64,000 bases of DNA, taken from positions 248,001-312,000 of the forward strand of contig JADKCZ010000003.1 of NCBI GenBank assembly GCA_016718565.1, read 5' to 3'. This document shows, piece after piece, positions 1 to 8,411 of this stretch. A program made the translations under genes and the position numbers. Under the pieces are notes generated by a model, which did no database searches, was not told the DNA's origin, and saw only the letters and a list, made by a program, of their open reading frames with translations. This DNA comes from Anaeromyxobacter sp. GTDB lineage: Bacteria > Myxococcota > Myxococcia > Myxococcales > Anaeromyxobacteraceae. Numbering within the stretch: the first letter of the stretch is position 1; each line of letters starts with the position of its first letter.

Positions 1-389
1 AGCAGCGCCTCGACGTCCTGGTGGCGCTTGCGGTGGCGCGAGCCTGGCGCGTTGGTGTGGGGGATCTCGTCCACCAGCGCGACGGACGGGCGGCGGGCCA
101 GGACGGCGTCGAGGTCCAGCTCCTCCACCGCCACGCCGCGGTACTCCACCCGCCGGCGCGGCACCTGCTCCAGCCCCTCGAGCAGGGCGGCCGTCTCGGC
201 GCGGCCGTGCGTCTCCACGAAGGCCGCCACCGCGTCCACGCCCCGGGCCTGGAGGGCGTGGGCCTCCTCCAGCATCCGGTAGGTCTTGCCGACCCCCGCG
301 GCGTACCCCAGGTAGAGCTTGAGCCGGCCGCGCTTGCCGCGCTCCAGCAGCTCGAGGAAGTCCTCGGGGGTGGCGCGGGGGCGGGTCAT
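1..389 (-). CDS. kdpD: Sensor kinase KdpD, N-terminal part (cut by window edge)
   Basis: Only the first ~129 residues are present; the gene runs off the left edge. This is the cytoplasmic KdpD N-terminal domain: a Walker-A-like GYAAGVGKT follows the opening basic segment, and further on come FVETHGR and the family signature DEIPHTNAPGSRHRKR. KdpD is the membrane histidine kinase that senses K+ limitation and, with KdpE, switches on kdpFABC. The ATG at 389-387 lies 11 bases after the kdpC stop, so kdpD is probably the last visible cistron of the kdp operon. The kinase core and any kdpE lie outside the window. Confidence 0.93.
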   Translation of the reverse strand, partial: MTRPRATPEDFLELLERGKRGRLKLYLGYAAGVGKTYRMLEEAHALQARGVDAVAAFVETHGRAETAALLEGLEQVPRRRVEYRGVAVEELDLDAVLARRPSVALVDEIPHTNAPGSRHRKRHQDVEAL

Positions 390-400
390 CCGGCCGGACT

Positions 401-1075
401 CTAGCGCGCTCGGGCCGGGGTGGCGGGCCCGGCCTGGGGTCCCGCCGGGGCGGGCGCTCCGAACCGCCGGTCGAGCGCCAGGTTGACCACCAGGACGTTG
501 ACGCGCGGCTCCCCCAGGATGCCGAGGTCGCGCCCCTCGACGGCCTCGTCGAGCACCGCCTGGACGCGCGCCGGCGCGAGGCCGCGCGCCGCCGCCACCC
601 GCGCCACCTGCCAGGCGGCGCCAGCCGGCGTGAGGTGCGGGTCGAGGCCGCTCGCGGAGGTGGTGACCAGCTCGGCGGGCACCGGCCCCGGGGCCTGGGG
701 ATTCTCGGCGCGCAGGCGGGCCACCTCGGCCTCGACCCGGGCCCGGAGCCTGGCCGAGGTGGGGCCGAGGTTGGAGCCGCTCGAGGCCGAGGCGTCCCAG
801 CCGTTCGCTCCGGCCGCCGACGGGCGGGGCCAGAGGTAGGCCTGGCCGGTGAAGGCCTGGCCGATGAGCTCGGAGCCGACCACCACGCCCCTGGCGTCCT
901 CGACCAGGCTGCCGCCGGCGCGGTGACCGAAGAGGACCTGGGCCAGGCCGGTGACCAGCAGCGGGTAGGCGAGGCCGGTCAGGACCAGCGTGACCAGCGT
1001 GAGGCGGAGGCCCTGGGCGAACAGGCGGCCCAGGTCGAGGGGGTGGGTGTCGAGGGGCCTGGTGGTGGGGGTCAT
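401..1075 (-). CDS. kdpC: K+-transporting ATPase subunit C (KdpC)
   Basis: The protein has 224 residues, slightly longer than the usual ~190-200 because of an Ala/Pro-rich C-terminal tail. One membrane segment lies near residues 22-48 and is followed by a soluble periplasmic domain with the family pattern GSELIGQ and, later, GSNLGPTS. KdpC stabilises the KdpA/KdpB complex and raises its affinity for ATP. The gene sits 9 bases downstream of kdpB and 11 bases upstream of kdpD, in the canonical kdpF-A-B-C-D order. The ATG at 1075 is preceded by an AGGAGG-type site. Confidence 0.96.
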   Translation of the reverse strand: MTPTTRPLDTHPLDLGRLFAQGLRLTLVTLVLTGLAYPLLVTGLAQVLFGHRAGGSLVEDARGVVVGSELIGQAFTGQAYLWPRPSAAGANGWDASASSGSNLGPTSARLRARVEAEVARLRAENPQAPGPVPAELVTTSASGLDPHLTPAGAAWQVARVAAARGLAPARVQAVLDEAVEGRDLGILGEPRVNVLVVNLALDRRFGAPAPAGPQAGPATPARAR

Positions 1076-1084
1076 GTCGTCCTC

Positions 1085-3133
1085 CTAGACCAGCCCGACG
1101 GCGGAGAGGGCCAGGTCGATGAGCTTGATGCCGACGAAGGGCACGATCAGGCCGCCGACCCCGTAGATCAGCAGCGAGCGGCGGAGCACCGCCGCGGCGC
1201 CGATGGGCCGGTAGCGCACCCCCTTCAGGGAGAGCGGGATGAGCGCCACGATCACCAGCGCGTTGAAGATCACCGCCGAGAGGATGGCGCTGTAGGGCGA
1301 GGCGAGGTGCATCACGTCGAGCGGGGCCAGCTCCGGGTAGGCGGCCACGAAGAGGGCCGGCAGGATGGCGAAGTACTTGGCCACGTCGTTGGCGATGGAG
1401 AAGGTGGTGAGCACCCCGCGGGTCATGAGGAGCTGCTTGCCGACCTCGACCACCTCCAGCAGCTTGGTGGGGTTGGAGTCGAGGTCCACCATGTTGCCGG
1501 CCTCCTTGGCGGCCTGGGTGCCGGTGTTCATGGCCACGCCCACGTCGGCCTGGGCCAGCGCCGGCGCGTCGTTGGTGCCGTCGCCCGTCATGGCCACCAG
1601 CCGCCCCTTGGCCTGCTCGCTGCGGATCAGCGCCAGCTTGGCCTCCGGGGTGGCCTCGGCCAGGAAGTCGTCCACCCCGGCCTCCCGGGCGATGGCCGCC
1701 GCGGTGCGCGGGTTGTCGCCGGTGATCATCACGGTGCGGATGCCCATGGCGCGGAACCGCTCGAAGCGCTCCTTGATGCCGCCCTTGACCACGTCCTTCA
1801 GGTGGATGAGCCCGAGCACCTGGGCGCCGTCGGAGACCGCCAGCGGGGTGCCGCCGGTGTCGCCGATGGAGGCCGCGGCCCGCTCGACCTCGGGCGACAG
1901 GGCGCCGCCCATGGTGCCCACGTGGCGCGCCACCGCGTCGAGCGCCCCCTTGCGGATGACGCGGCCGGCGGTGTCGCAGCCGCTCATGCGGGTATTGGCG
2001 GTGAAGGGGACGAAGGCGTAGCCCTCGCCCAGCTCGCGGCCGCGCAGGCCGAAGCGCTCCTTCACCAGCACCACGATGGAGCGCCCCTCCGGCGTCTCGT
2101 CGGCCAGGCTGGCCAGCTGGGCCGCCTCGGCCAGCGCCTCGAGCCGCACCCCCGGCGCCGGCAGGAGCTCGCTGGCCATGCGGTTGCCGAGCGTGATGGT
2201 GCCGGTCTTGTCGAGCAGCAGCACGTCGACGTCGCCGGCGGCCTCCACCGCCCGGCCGCTCATGGCCAGCACGTTCTTGCGCAGCAGCCGGTCCATGCCG
2301 GCGATGCCGATGGCCGACAGCAGCCCGCCGATGGTGGTGGGGATGAGGCAGACGAGCAGGGCCACCACGGCCGTGACCGAGAGCGGGATGGAGGAGAAGG
2401 CGGCCAGCGGCACCAGCGTGACGCAGGCCACCAGGAAGATGATGGTCAGCCCCACCAGCAGGATGTGGAGGGCGAGCTCGTTGGGAGTCTTCTGGCGGGC
2501 CGCCCCCTCGACCAGGGCGATCATGCGGTCCAGGAACGACTCGCCCGGGTCGACCGAGACGCGCACCACGATGCGGTCCGAGAGCACCCGGGTGCCCCCG
2601 GTGACGGCCGAGCGGTCGCCGCCCGACTCGCGGATGACCGGGGCCGACTCGCCGGTGATGGCCGACTCGTCCACCGAGGCGATCCCCTCCACCACGTCGC
2701 CGTCGCCGGGGATGACCTGGCCGGCCTCCACCACCACCCTGTCCCCCCGGCGCAGCGTGCTGGCCGACACCTGCTCCTCCCGCCCGTCGCGGAGCCGGCG
2801 GGCGGTGGTGTCAGTGCGGGTGCGGCGCAGCGCCGCCGCCTGGGCCTTGCCGCGCCCCTCGGCCACCGCCTCGGCCAGGTTGGCGAAGATCACCGTGAAC
2901 CAGAGCCAGCAGCCCACGGAGAAGGTGAACCACCCGGGGGCGGCGCCCGGCCCGGGCGCGACGAGGTCGCGGAGCCAGAGCAGCGTGACGAGCACGCTGC
3001 CGACCTCCACCACGAACATGACCGGGTTCCTGGCCACCTGGCGCGGGTCGAGCTTCTTCAGGCTCTCCAGCAGGGCCGGGCGGAGGAGGGCCGGGTCGAG
3101 CAAGGTGGTGGGGGCGGCGGTCTTGGCGGTCAT
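1085..3133 (-). CDS. kdpB: K+-transporting P-type ATPase subunit B (KdpB)
   Basis: This 682-residue P-type ATPase is the usual size for KdpB. The phosphorylated aspartate is in DKTGT (residues 308-312). The actuator-domain TGES loop is at 160-163, and the hinge motif MTGDGTNDAPAL follows later. KdpB hydrolyses ATP to drive K+ entering through KdpA. In characterised KdpB the TGES serine is a target of inhibitory phosphorylation, and it is present here. The gene is separated from kdpA by a single base, indicating translational coupling. Confidence 0.98.
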   Translation of the reverse strand: MTAKTAAPTTLLDPALLRPALLESLKKLDPRQVARNPVMFVVEVGSVLVTLLWLRDLVAPGPGAAPGWFTFSVGCWLWFTVIFANLAEAVAEGRGKAQAAALRRTRTDTTARRLRDGREEQVSASTLRRGDRVVVEAGQVIPGDGDVVEGIASVDESAITGESAPVIRESGGDRSAVTGGTRVLSDRIVVRVSVDPGESFLDRMIALVEGAARQKTPNELALHILLVGLTIIFLVACVTLVPLAAFSSIPLSVTAVVALLVCLIPTTIGGLLSAIGIAGMDRLLRKNVLAMSGRAVEAAGDVDVLLLDKTGTITLGNRMASELLPAPGVRLEALAEAAQLASLADETPEGRSIVVLVKERFGLRGRELGEGYAFVPFTANTRMSGCDTAGRVIRKGALDAVARHVGTMGGALSPEVERAAASIGDTGGTPLAVSDGAQVLGLIHLKDVVKGGIKERFERFRAMGIRTVMITGDNPRTAAAIAREAGVDDFLAEATPEAKLALIRSEQAKGRLVAMTGDGTNDAPALAQADVGVAMNTGTQAAKEAGNMVDLDSNPTKLLEVVEVGKQLLMTRGVLTTFSIANDVAKYFAILPALFVAAYPELAPLDVMHLASPYSAILSAVIFNALVIVALIPLSLKGVRYRPIGAAAVLRRSLLIYGVGGLIVPFVGIKLIDLALSAVGLV

Positions 3134-3134
3134 G

Positions 3135-4850
3135 TCAGAACACCTTCCCGGCGCCGGCGAGGAAGTGCTCCAGGACCGGTCCGAGGGTGAGGGCGGGGAA
3201 GTAGGTGAGGGCGCCGACGACCAGGATCACCGAGACCAGGAGGGCGCCGAAGAGCCAGCTCTCGGTCGGAAAGGTGCCCGGGCCGGGCTCGACCGCCTTC
3301 TTGCCGACCATCGAGCCGGCGATGGCGAGCGCCGGCACGATCATGAGGAAGCGGCCGGCCAGCATGCCCACGCCCAGGGTGACGGTCCAGAAGGGGCTGG
3401 TGGCGTCCAGCCCGCCGAAGGCCGAGCCGTTGTTCCCGGCGGCGCTGGTGTAGGCGTAGAGCAGCTCCGAGAGGCCGTGCGGGCCGGCGTTGGGGGCGCT
3501 GGCCGCCGCCGACGTGACCGCGGCCCAGCCGGTCAGCGGCAGCACCAGCAGCGGGAAGACCAGGATGTAGATCGTGGCCAGCTTCATCTCGCGCGGCTCG
3601 ATCTTCTTGCCCAGCAGCTCGGGGGTGCGCCCCACCATGAGGCCGGCGATGAACACCGTCAGCACCACGAAGATCAGCATCCCGTAGAGCCCCGCGCCGA
3701 CGCCGCCGAAGATCACCTCGCCGAGCTGGATGTTGACGAGCGGCACCAGGCCGCCCAGCGGGTTGAAGCTGTCGTGCATCCCGTTGACCGCACCGCAGGA
3801 GGCGGCCGTGGTGGCGGTGGCGAAGAGCGCGGTGCCGTCCACCCCGAAGCGCACCTCCTTGCCCTCCAGGTTGCCGGCCGCCTGGTCCACCCCGAGCCCG
3901 GCCAGGGCCGGGTTGGGCTGGTGCTCGGCCCAGGTGACGGCGGCGTAGCCGGCCAGGAAGAGGGCCAGCATGGCGCCGAAGAGCGCCCAGCCCTGCCGCG
4001 TGTTGCGCGCCATCCGGCCGTAGGTCCAGGTGAGCCCGGCGGGGATGGCCAGGATGAGGAGGATCTGGAGCAGGTTGGTGAGCGGGGTGGGGTTCTCGAA
4101 GGGGTGGGCGCTGTTGGCGTTGAAGAAGCCGCCGCCGTTGGTGCCGAGCTGCTTGATGGCCTCCTGCGAGCCGACCGGCCCGAGGGCCAGCACCTGCTTC
4201 ACCCCCTCCACCGTGGTCACCTCGAGGGAGGGCGCCAGCGTCTGCAGCACGCCCTGCGAGACCAGCACCAGGCCGAAGACCAGGCTGGCCGGGAGGAGCA
4301 GGTAGACGGTGGCGCGGGTCAGGTCGACCCAGAAGCTGCCGAGGGTGCGCGGCGCGCCCGGCTCGAGCCGCCGGGTCAGGCCGCGCGCCAGCGCCAGCGC
4401 CACGCCGATGCCGGCCGCCGCCGAGGTGAAGTTGTGCCATGCCAGCGCGGCCATCTGCGAGAGGTACGACATGCTGCTCTCGCCCGCGTAGGACTGCCAG
4501 TTGGTGTTGGTGGCGAAGCTGGCGGCGGTGTTGAACGCCAGCGCGGGCGGCACCGCGGCCAGCCCCTGCGGGTTGAGCGGCAACAGCTGCTGGAGCCGGA
4601 GCAGCGCGTAGGTGCCGAGCATGCCGAGGGCGCTGAAGACCAGCAGGCTGGCGGCGTAGGCCACCCACCCCTGCTCGGCAGCCGGATCGACGCCCGAGAG
4701 CCGGTGGATCAGCCGCTCGAGCCGCCCGAGGGTGGCCGGCAGCGGCGGCGACCCTTCGAACACCCGAAACATGAAGGCGCCGAGCGGCTTGGTGATCAGG
4801 AGGAGGAGGCCGACGAAGGCGGCCGCCTGGACCCAGGCGTGGAGGGACAT
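3135..4850 (-). CDS. kdpA: K+-transporting ATPase subunit A (KdpA)
   Basis: KdpA is the K+-channel-like membrane subunit; it has 571 residues and about ten hydrophobic segments. Four selectivity-filter-like loops are expected, and the most recognisable is LGTNGGGFFNANSAHPFENP near residue 240. An NTNWQSYAGE stretch near residue 115 is also typical. Its start (ATG at 4850) lies 9 bases after kdpF. Together with kdpF, kdpB and kdpC it forms a complete high-affinity K+ pump. Confidence 0.98.
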   Translation of the reverse strand: MSLHAWVQAAAFVGLLLLITKPLGAFMFRVFEGSPPLPATLGRLERLIHRLSGVDPAAEQGWVAYAASLLVFSALGMLGTYALLRLQQLLPLNPQGLAAVPPALAFNTAASFATNTNWQSYAGESSMSYLSQMAALAWHNFTSAAAGIGVALALARGLTRRLEPGAPRTLGSFWVDLTRATVYLLLPASLVFGLVLVSQGVLQTLAPSLEVTTVEGVKQVLALGPVGSQEAIKQLGTNGGGFFNANSAHPFENPTPLTNLLQILLILAIPAGLTWTYGRMARNTRQGWALFGAMLALFLAGYAAVTWAEHQPNPALAGLGVDQAAGNLEGKEVRFGVDGTALFATATTAASCGAVNGMHDSFNPLGGLVPLVNIQLGEVIFGGVGAGLYGMLIFVVLTVFIAGLMVGRTPELLGKKIEPREMKLATIYILVFPLLVLPLTGWAAVTSAAASAPNAGPHGLSELLYAYTSAAGNNGSAFGGLDATSPFWTVTLGVGMLAGRFLMIVPALAIAGSMVGKKAVEPGPGTFPTESWLFGALLVSVILVVGALTYFPALTLGPVLEHFLAGAGKVF

Positions 4851-4859
4851 CGGGCCTCC

Positions 4860-4949
4860 CTAGAACTTCTCGGGGCGCACCAGCGCGTACCCGAGGTAGG
4901 CGAACAGCAGGACCGCGGCGGCGAGGCCGAGGGCGTGGTCGAAGGTCAT
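4860..4949 (-). CDS. kdpF: KdpF small subunit (29 aa)
   Basis: The peptide has 29 residues with one membrane span and ends in the family-typical YALVRPEKF. In other bacteria KdpF is a lipid-like stabiliser of the KdpABC complex. Its ATG overlaps the stop of the preceding small ORF (ATGA at 4949-4946), and it ends 9 bases before kdpA. It is easily missed by automatic gene calling because of its length. Confidence 0.9.
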   Translation of the reverse strand: MTFDHALGLAAAVLLFAYLGYALVRPEKF

Positions 4950-5047
4950 GGCGACCCCGGGCCATCGAGGCGGTCGAGCCAGCGGGCCAGGGCCAGCGAC
5001 GCGCCGAAGAAGGCGACGGTGGCGAGGACGAAGACGAGATCGAGCAT
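4946..5047 (-). CDS. Small membrane protein preceding kdpF (33 aa)
   Basis: This 33-residue ORF starts MLDLVFVLATVAFFGASLAL and has one hydrophobic helix followed by a charged ARWLDRLDGPGSP tail. It overlaps kdpF by the ATGA quartet. A similar short ORF (one helix then a charged Cys/Asp-Arg-Leu tail) precedes kdpF in many other kdp operons, from memory of such operons. Its role is unknown; an extra small Kdp-complex subunit is the simplest guess. A longer in-frame start at 5167 is possible but would add a low-quality basic leader. The 176-base gap upstream (5048-5223) presumably holds the kdp promoter, but no convincing -10/-35 was found. Confidence 0.7.
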   Translation of the reverse strand: MLDLVFVLATVAFFGASLALARWLDRLDGPGSP

Positions 5048-5223
5048 GGTGGCGACTCCGCGCGCCGGGGTGGCGCGTCGAAGCCCAGCCATGCATCGTC
5101 CTCGCCAGCCCGGGGGCCCGAGTGGTGACGAGCCCTTGGCGGCCGCTGCGGCGACCCGCCCGTGCAAGGTGCACGACCAGGCCTGGGCGGGCGCTGCGCG
5201 CCGCCACCCAGGTGGCCTGAGGC

Positions 5224-6054
5224 CTACGGCCGCCGCGCCTCCAGCGCCGCCAGCGCCGCCTGGTCCATGGTGACCATGCCGAGCTGGCGATCCGGCGTGA
5301 CGTCCGGGCCGTGGTAGTCGGAGCCGGCCGTCATGACCAGGCCGCTGGCGGCCGCGGCGCGGGCGTACTTGTCGCGCACCGAGGGGTTCTGGTCGGGGTG
5401 GATGACCTCGATGCCGGAGACCCCGGCCTCGGCCAGGCGGGCCACCTCGGCCACCTCCAGCTTCGACACGCCCGGGTGGGCGATGGTGACCGTGCCGCCG
5501 GCCCCTCGCACCAGCGCCACCGCGTCGGCCGCCTCCAGCCGGTAGCGCTGCACGTAGGCCGGCTGCCCCTCCCCGAGCCAGCGGTCGAATGCCTCGCGGA
5601 CCGTGGCCACCGCCCCGGTCTCCACGATGGCCCGCGCCACGTGCGGGCGGCCGATGGTCTTGCCGCCCGAGTGGCGCTCGATGGCCTCCTCGGTGACCGA
5701 CACGCCCAGGGCCGCCAGCCGCACCACGATCTGCCGCACCCGCTCGCGCCGGTGCACCGCCAGGAAGTCCTCGAAGGCCACCAGGGCCGGGTGGGCCGGG
5801 TCCACGAAGTGGCCCAGCAGGTGGATCTCGCGCCGCTCCAGGAAGGCCGAGAGCTCGATGCCGGGGACGAAGCGCAGCCCCTCGCGCGCCGCCGCCGCCG
5901 CGCCGGACGCCAGCCCCGCCACCGTGTCGTGGTCACACAGCGCCCAGGTGCCCAGGCCGGCCCGCCGCGCCAGCACCGCCACCTCCGCGGCCGGGTACTG
6001 CCCGTCCGAGGCCAGCGAGTGGCTGTGCAGGTCGATGCGGCCAGGTGCGCTCAT
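5224..6054 (-). CDS. PHP-domain phosphoesterase (TrpH/YciV-like)
   Basis: The 276-residue PHP domain has its metal-binding pattern visible: DLHSHS at residues 8-13, a CDHDT motif near 40, GIELSA near 65, AHPG near 193 and SDYHG near 245. These match the stand-alone PHP family that includes 3',5'-nucleotide bisphosphate phosphatase / RNase AM (TrpH/YciV); the exact substrate cannot be read from sequence. The gene diverges from the Rrf2 regulator at 6130 across a 75-base gap. Confidence 0.88.
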   Translation of the reverse strand: MSAPGRIDLHSHSLASDGQYPAAEVAVLARRAGLGTWALCDHDTVAGLASGAAAAAREGLRFVPGIELSAFLERREIHLLGHFVDPAHPALVAFEDFLAVHRRERVRQIVVRLAALGVSVTEEAIERHSGGKTIGRPHVARAIVETGAVATVREAFDRWLGEGQPAYVQRYRLEAADAVALVRGAGGTVTIAHPGVSKLEVAEVARLAEAGVSGIEVIHPDQNPSVRDKYARAAAASGLVMTAGSDYHGPDVTPDRQLGMVTMDQAALAALEARRP

Positions 6055-6129
6055 GTTTCCCTCCCTCCCCTCGTGCTAGAGTTCGCTCCCCCCGAAGGTC
6101 CCAGTCGGACCCAACCAGCGGAGCGACGA

Positions 6130-6603
6130 ATGCAGCACGTACTCCGGATCTCCCGCAAGATCGATTACGGCCTGCGGGCCATGATCTACCTCTCTTCCAT
6201 CCCGCTGGAGTCGGTGGTCCCCTTCCGGGAGATCGCACGCCAGATGGACGTACCGGAGGACTTCCTGGCCAAGATCCTCAAGACCCTGGTGGACCAGGGG
6301 CTGGTGAAGTCGACGCGCGGGCCGCACGGCGGCTACGCGCTGGCCCGCACCCCGGGGGAGATCAGCTTCCTCGACGTCATCGAGGCGGTGGAGGGGCCGG
6401 TGGCCCTCAACGTCTGCCTCGATGGCGAGGACGCCTGCGGCCACACCTCGGCCTGCACCATGGTGAGCGTCTGGCGCATGGGCCAGGAGCGGATGCTGGA
6501 CGTCTACCGGCAGTCGAAGCTGGCCGACCTGGCCTTCCAGGCCCGGGCCGACGGCCAGGTGGGGCTGGTACAGCTGCACCCGCCCGAGGCGCCGCGCCCC
6601 TGA
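6130..6603 (+). CDS. Rrf2-family transcriptional regulator with three conserved cysteines
   Basis: The protein has 157 residues. An N-terminal winged helix (ISRKIDYGLRAMIYL, then the recognition region KSTRGPHGGYALAR) is followed by Cys96, Cys103 and Cys109, spaced as in IscR/NsrR-type members that carry an Fe-S cluster. It is therefore probably a DNA-binding sensor of Fe-S status, NO or redox state; the target genes are unknown. The ATG at 6130 was chosen over upstream frames because the Rrf2 fold begins here and a GGAGCGACGA site precedes it. It diverges from the PHP gene, which it might regulate. Confidence 0.88.
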   Translation: MQHVLRISRKIDYGLRAMIYLSSIPLESVVPFREIARQMDVPEDFLAKILKTLVDQGLVKSTRGPHGGYALARTPGEISFLDVIEAVEGPVALNVCLDGEDACGHTSACTMVSVWRMGQERMLDVYRQSKLADLAFQARADGQVGLVQLHPPEAPRP

Positions 6604-6634
6604 CCGGGGGCTCGGCCCCGGCGCCGGCCCTCCC

Positions 6635-7660
6635 CTACTTCATCCACCGCGCGATGAGCGCGTCGGCCTCGGCCGGGTGCGCCTTGGCCTCCAGCAGGGC
6701 GCTCAGCATGAGCGGCGCCACGATGGTGGCGTCCGACTCCACCACGAACATGGGCGTGTCCTGGGTGAGCTTGTCCCAGGTGATCTTCTCGTTGGGCGTG
6801 GCCCCCGAGTAGGAGCCGTAGGACGTGGTGGAGTCCGAGATCTGGCAGAAGTAGGCCCAGGGCTTCACCGGCTCCTGCAGGTCGTACTTGATGGAGGGCA
6901 CCACGCAGATGGGGAAGTCGCCGGCGATGCCGCCGCCGATCTGGAAGAAGCCGACGCCCTTGCCGCGGGAGAGCTTCTTGTACTGGTCGTACCACTCGGC
7001 CATGTACTCGATGCCCGACTTGACGATCAGCGGGCTGCACTCGCCGGTCTTGACGTGGCTGGCGAAGATGTTGCCGAAGGTGGAGTCCTCGTGGCCCGGG
7101 ACCACGATGGGCAGCCGCTTCCTGGCCGCCGCCAGCAGCCAGCTCTCGCTGGCCTTGCCCTGGTGGAGCTCCCTGGGCAGCGCCTGGATGAGCTCGTAGA
7201 AGTACTCGTGCCAGAAGCGGCGCGCCTTCTGCTTGGTGGCCTTGGTCCACATGGGGACGATGAACTTCTCCACCGCGCGGAAGGCCTCGTCCTCCGGGAT
7301 GGAGGTGTCGGTCACCCGCCGCATCCGGTCGTCGAGGATGCGGGTGTCGTCCGCCTTGGTGAAGTAGCGGTAGTCGGGGAAGTCCTTGTAGCCGTCGTGC
7401 GCCACCAGCCGGAAGAGCGACTCCTCCAGGTTGGCGCCGGTCACCGACAGGCCGTGGACCAGGCCGGCGCGGATGGCCGGGGCCAGCGTGATGCCGAGCT
7501 GGGCCGAGCTCATGGCCCCCGCCACCGCCCAGAACATCTTGCCGCCGCCCTGCACGTGCCGCCAGTAGGCCAGCAGCGCGTCGCGCGTGGCGCGGGCGTT
7601 GAAGTTCTTGTAGTTCTTGAGGACGAACTCGAGGACGGGCAGCTCGGAGGTGGTCGCCAT
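6635..7660 (-). CDS. Deoxyhypusine-synthase-like protein lacking the catalytic lysine
   Basis: The protein has 341 residues and aligns with the DHS family over its length: SVTGANLEESLFRL near residue 72, then IGGGIAGDFP at 241-250 and SGATPNEKITWDKL near 285-298. Bacteria have no eIF5A/hypusine; family members in bacteria have been linked to polyamine or agmatine chemistry. In true DHS the GGGxxK motif supplies the lysine that forms the enzyme-substrate intermediate; here that position is Gly247. The start at 7660 (MATTSELP) is preferred; ATGs at 7678 and 7693 are alternatives. It may still bind NAD and a polyamine, but the reaction is unknown. Confidence 0.8.
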   Translation of the reverse strand: MATTSELPVLEFVLKNYKNFNARATRDALLAYWRHVQGGGKMFWAVAGAMSSAQLGITLAPAIRAGLVHGLSVTGANLEESLFRLVAHDGYKDFPDYRYFTKADDTRILDDRMRRVTDTSIPEDEAFRAVEKFIVPMWTKATKQKARRFWHEYFYELIQALPRELHQGKASESWLLAAARKRLPIVVPGHEDSTFGNIFASHVKTGECSPLIVKSGIEYMAEWYDQYKKLSRGKGVGFFQIGGGIAGDFPICVVPSIKYDLQEPVKPWAYFCQISDSTTSYGSYSGATPNEKITWDKLTQDTPMFVVESDATIVAPLMLSALLEAKAHPAEADALIARWMK

Positions 7661-7721
7661 GGGTGCCTGATCTAACATGGCCACCCGGCCCATCGACAGG
7701 GGATCGCGCCGCCGCCCCGGC

Positions 7722-8411
7722 CTACTCCGGCTCCAGCCGCTCCAGCAGGGTCTTCAGCTCCGGGTCGGTGAGCGGCAGCGGCTCGTCGCCCCAGCCCGGG
7801 CGCTCCACCAGCGCCTGGAACCGGGGGTCGTCGAGCAGGCGCCGGATGCCGGGATCGCGCTCCAGCAGCCGCCGCCGCGCCGCCGGGTCGCGGGTGGCCT
7901 CGAGCAGCCGCTGCAGCGCCCTGGCCTGCTCGGGCGCCGCGGCGCTGAGCAGGTTGTGGCGGGCCGCCAGCGAGCCGAAGTCGGAGCCGCGGGTGTCGAG
8001 GCGCAGCGGCCCCAGCACCAGCGGGCCGCCGGCCAGCGCCAGCGCCGACAGGAGCACCCAGGCCACCAGCCCGGCCTTGGCCCCGCCCAGGAGGGCGCCG
8101 AGGCCGCGGTCCAGCGCGCCGGGGGAGCCGCCGGGCCCGTGCAGCCGGCGCGCCACCAGGGCGCCCACCAGGCCGACCAGCGCGGCGCCGGCCAGGAAGC
8201 AGCCCACCGCCAGGGCCGAGCGCTGCCAGGGCGGCGGCCCGCCGCCGAGGAGCCGGGGGACCAGCCAGGGGGCCAGGTGGCGCGCCGCCAGCCAGCCGGC
8301 CACCACCGCCGCCACCTGCACCAGCTGCCGCAGCGCGCCCGAGATGGCCCCCGCCACCGCGAAGAGCAGCAGCAGGCCCAGGATGATCAGGTCGAGGGTG
8401 GCCGGGCTCAC
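7722..8411 (-). CDS. CvpA-family membrane protein
   Basis: The 229-residue protein has about four membrane helices in the first ~150 residues. The opening ATLDLIILGLLLLFAVAGAI and a following GALRQLVQVAAVVAGWLAA are typical of the colicin V production (CvpA) family. A charged, Arg/Glu-rich cytoplasmic tail follows. The GTG start overlaps the stop of the J-protein (GTGA at 8411-8408), so it is translationally coupled to the Hsp70/J-protein pair upstream. Its function here is unknown; envelope maintenance is the usual suggestion for the family. Confidence 0.8.
   Translation of the reverse strand: MSPATLDLIILGLLLLFAVAGAISGALRQLVQVAAVVAGWLAARHLAPWLVPRLLGGGPPPWQRSALAVGCFLAGAALVGLVGALVARRLHGPGGSPGALDRGLGALLGGAKAGLVAWVLLSALALAGGPLVLGPLRLDTRGSDFGSLAARHNLLSAAAPEQARALQRLLEATRDPAARRRLLERDPGIRRLLDDPRFQALVERPGWGDEPLPLTDPELKTLLERLEPE

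Noticed and set aside
5160..5190. Sigma-54-like GG...GC pattern upstream of the kdp operon
   Set aside because: On the minus strand the GG and GC are one base too far apart and the surrounding consensus is poor.
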